DNA of 13,465 bases from Bacillota bacterium. Lineage in GTDB: Bacteria > Bacillota > Clostridia > Christensenellales > CAG-138. Under the pieces are notes generated by a model. That model was not told the origin of the DNA. It saw only the letters and a program-made list of their open reading frames with translations, and searched no databases. The stretch covers positions 1 to 13,465 of the forward strand of contig JAEYLA010000243.1 in NCBI GenBank assembly GCA_023461495.1, read 5' to 3'. Of the stretch, positions 11,839 through 13,465 are shown piece after piece. Position 1 is the stretch's first letter. Every line of letters begins with the position of its first letter. The position numbers and the translations under genes are program-made.

Positions 11839-11883
11839 ACCGGTTCAATATTCCATTGTCGGATCAATACGAATTGCATACAA

Positions 11884-12151
11884 AAGCAGCGATGAAGGGA
11901 ACCAGTACGCATACTGCACCCATGTAGAGAGAAGATGGTTGGTGCAAATCTTCTGGGGCGCATGCGGAACCCGTCTTGGAGCTGCGGGCTGTAACGGATT
12001 ATAAGCTAAGGCCCGCCGGAGTCCCACCGTAACAGGGGAGGCGTATACTTTGTACGCATAGAGTGCAGAAGGAAACCATCCTTCTGAAATTAGGTGGTAC
12101 CACGGACTTACGAAGTTCGCCCTAGGCAGATTGCTTGGGGCTTTTTATTTT
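11884..12151 (+). promoter_or_regulatory. Proline T-box riboswitch of proS
   Basis: T-box leaders read uncharged tRNA and permit read-through when it accumulates. Stem I contains AGTA (11904–11907) opposite GAA (11967–11969), the S-turn pair flanking the specifier loop, with CGCAT/ATGCG and CAGC/GCTG helices around it. Immediately after GAA the specifier can be read CCC (11970–11972) or, one base on, CCG; both are proline. Stem III is CAGAAGGA/TCCTTCTG (12066–12073 with 12079–12086). The T-box sequence is AGGTGGTACCACGG (12092–12105); its variable base U would pair with discriminator A73 of tRNA-Pro. TAGG (12091–12094) can pair with CCTA (12121–12124) to form the antiterminator, which disrupts the terminator at 12119–12151. 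Confidence 0.92.
12119..12151 (+). terminator. T-box terminator before proS
   Basis: Ten continuous base pairs (12119–12128 with 12132–12141, including G·U pairs) close a 3-nt loop, followed by a T-rich tail. It competes with the T-box antiterminator. Confidence 0.9.
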
Positions 12152-12179
12152 GTTTATGGATGTTGAAGGAGGAACGGCT

Positions 12180-13465
12180 ATGAAAATCGATAAGCTGGTG
12201 GGGGAACGGTTTAAGGAGCGTCCGTCGGATTGCGTGATCGACAGCCATGCGCTGATGATCCGCGGCGGCTACATGAAGTATGTGGCAAACGGCATCTACT
12301 CCCTGTATACGCCGCTCAGGCGAATTACAAGAAAGATTGAGCAGATCATCCGGGAAGAAATGGACGGCATCGACGGGCAGGAGGTTCTGTTCCCGGTGGT
12401 GCTGCCCGGTAGCCTGTGGGAGGAATCCGGCAGGTTCACAAGCGTCGGCAGCGAGCTGATGCGCATGAAGGATAGAAACGGCAGCGATATGGTGCTGGGC
12501 ATGACGCATGAGGAGGCCGCCGTGCAGCTTGTGCGCGAATACGGCCAGAGCTACACGAAATACCCCTTCATGATCTACCAGATACAGACCAAGTTCCGCG
12601 ACGAGGCGCGCCCGCGCGCGGGCCTGATCCGCGTGCGCGAGTTTACGATGAAGGATGCGTACTCCTTCCATACCTCGCAGGAGGATTTGGAGCAGTATTA
12701 TGAAGAATGCCTGCATGCGTATGAGCGCATCTTCGCCCGCGCGGGCATCCCTGAGGTCGTCTCCGTATTGTCCGACTCCGGCATGATGGGCGGCAACGTC
12801 TCCCATGAATTCATGCTGCTTACCCCGGTTGGCGAAGACACCATCGTGCTCTGTAACGAGTGCGGCTACCGCGCCAACATGGAGATGGCACAGAGCATCA
12901 TCCACAACGAAATGCCGGCGACGCTGGAGGAGGCGAAGCTCGTCCATACGCCACACCAGCAGACCATTGAGGACGTCTGCAATTACTTGAAGCTCCCCAC
13001 GGACCATTCCATCAAGGCGGTGGTGTATCAGCGCAACGCGGACGACAGCTACGTGCTGCTCTTTATCCGTGGGGATTTGGAAGTAAACGAGACCAAGCTG
13101 ACGAATGTCGTGGGCGCGGTGCATCCCGCAGTGATCACGCCGGACTCCGGCCTCCATGCGGGCTACATCGGGCCCTACAACCTCAAGACGAACGCGACGG
13201 TGCTGTTTGACAAATCCCTGGAGGGTGCGGGCAACCTCTGCTGCGGTGCGAACCAGGAGGAATACCACTATACCGGCGTGCAACTGGAGCGCGACTGCGG
13301 GAAAATCACCTATCAGGATTTTGCAAAGGCGAAGGAAGGCGGCATTTGCCCCGCGTGCGGCAAGCATAGCGTCACCATTTCCCGGGGCATTGAGGTGGGC
13401 AACATCTTCCAGCTTGGCACGAAATATTCAAAAGCTATGAGCATGCAGTACCTCGATAAGGACGG
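12180..13465 (+). CDS. proS: Prolyl-tRNA synthetase (partial, 3' end beyond window)
   Basis: ProRS charges tRNA-Pro with proline. The first 428 codons are present and the frame is open to the window end. It is the bacterial type with an insertion editing domain. Class II core features include VLGMTHEEAAVQLV (about 105–118) and motif 2 FRDEARPRAGLIRVREFTMK (about 139–158). The insertion domain begins near residue 225 (LCNECGYRAN) and continues through FIRGDLEVNETKL and CCGANQEEYHY, regions that hydrolyse mischarged Ala-tRNA-Pro in this family. The window stops after EVGNIFQLGTKYS, before motif 3. The start ATG at 12180 follows AAGGAGG; an in-frame ATG at 12156 lies upstream of that site and is not favoured. 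It is controlled by the T-box just upstream. Confidence 0.97.
   Translation, partial: MKIDKLVGERFKERPSDCVIDSHALMIRGGYMKYVANGIYSLYTPLRRITRKIEQIIREEMDGIDGQEVLFPVVLPGSLWEESGRFTSVGSELMRMKDRNGSDMVLGMTHEEAAVQLVREYGQSYTKYPFMIYQIQTKFRDEARPRAGLIRVREFTMKDAYSFHTSQEDLEQYYEECLHAYERIFARAGIPEVVSVLSDSGMMGGNVSHEFMLLTPVGEDTIVLCNECGYRANMEMAQSIIHNEMPATLEEAKLVHTPHQQTIEDVCNYLKLPTDHSIKAVVYQRNADDSYVLLFIRGDLEVNETKLTNVVGAVHPAVITPDSGLHAGYIGPYNLKTNATVLFDKSLEGAGNLCCGANQEEYHYTGVQLERDCGKITYQDFAKAKEGGICPACGKHSVTISRGIEVGNIFQLGTKYSKAMSMQYLDKD

Noticed and set aside
11856..11884. Second proS promoter TTGTCG-N17-TACAAA
   Set aside because: Its start site would fall inside T-box stem I and destroy it, and both hexamers are only four of six matches.
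11510..12004. 164-codon plus frame in the tyrS–proS gap
   Set aside because: It crosses both promoters, the palindromic element and the T-box stem I; no ribosome site or homology.
12108..13367. 419-codon open frame on the minus strand
   Set aside because: It lies antisense to proS, is rich in His/Arg/Ala as expected from reverse reading of a GC-biased gene, and matches no family; proS itself is certain on the plus strand.
1..13465. CRISPR array, tRNA/rRNA genes, transposase or prophage genes
   Set aside because: No regularly spaced direct repeats, no tRNA or rRNA signature and no mobile-element protein were seen on either strand.

Overview
This window looks like the chromosomal replication-origin locus of a Clostridia-type Firmicute of moderate GC content. 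The evidence is the dnaA–oriC–dnaN core, AGGAGG-type ribosome binding sites, sigma-A-like promoters, a T-box leader, the spore maturation pair spmA/spmB and an AbrB/SpoVT-type regulator. The lineage is probably one that sporulates or recently did. A Christensenellales-like gut bacterium would fit, but that is a guess and not shown by the sequence.

Layout. Positions 1–218 hold the dnaA promoter and a 5' leader with two hairpins. dnaA (219–1532) is followed by a 785-bp intergenic oriC. This contains an AT-rich block, palindromic repeats, a promoter-like element, about nine DnaA-box-like 9-mers and a DnaA-box/GC/CTA-triplet array that matches the basal unwinding layout known from Bacillus. A LexA-like GAAC-N4-GTTC site precedes the dnaN -10. 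dnaN (2318–3418) is not followed by recF/gyrB. Instead come a convergent AbrB-type regulator with four cysteines (minus), spmA–spmB (ATGA overlap) and a comB homologue. An AT-richer flavin-type Nim/PPOX gene (6041–6529) looks acquired. Next are a GNAT acetyltransferase and a YfcE-type phosphoesterase (both minus), then a membrane-anchored cholylglycine-hydrolase-like Ntn hydrolase with a GrpB-family gene 6 bp downstream. A small XRE regulator (minus) then faces away from a 57-aa orphan ORF across a dyad-symmetric promoter region.

The right end has two divergent aminoacyl-tRNA synthetase genes, tyrS (minus) and proS (plus, cut by the window edge). Their promoters stand back to back with touching -35 hexamers. 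proS has a standard proline-type T-box. tyrS has no recognisable T-box. Its leader encodes a 29-codon peptide with three consecutive Tyr codons, and these sit in the loop of a hairpin. The downstream arm of that hairpin overlaps a segment that can instead form a 14-bp antiterminator, which excludes a strong intrinsic terminator before tyrS. This reads as a complete ribosome-mediated tyrosine attenuator and is the most notable observation in the window.
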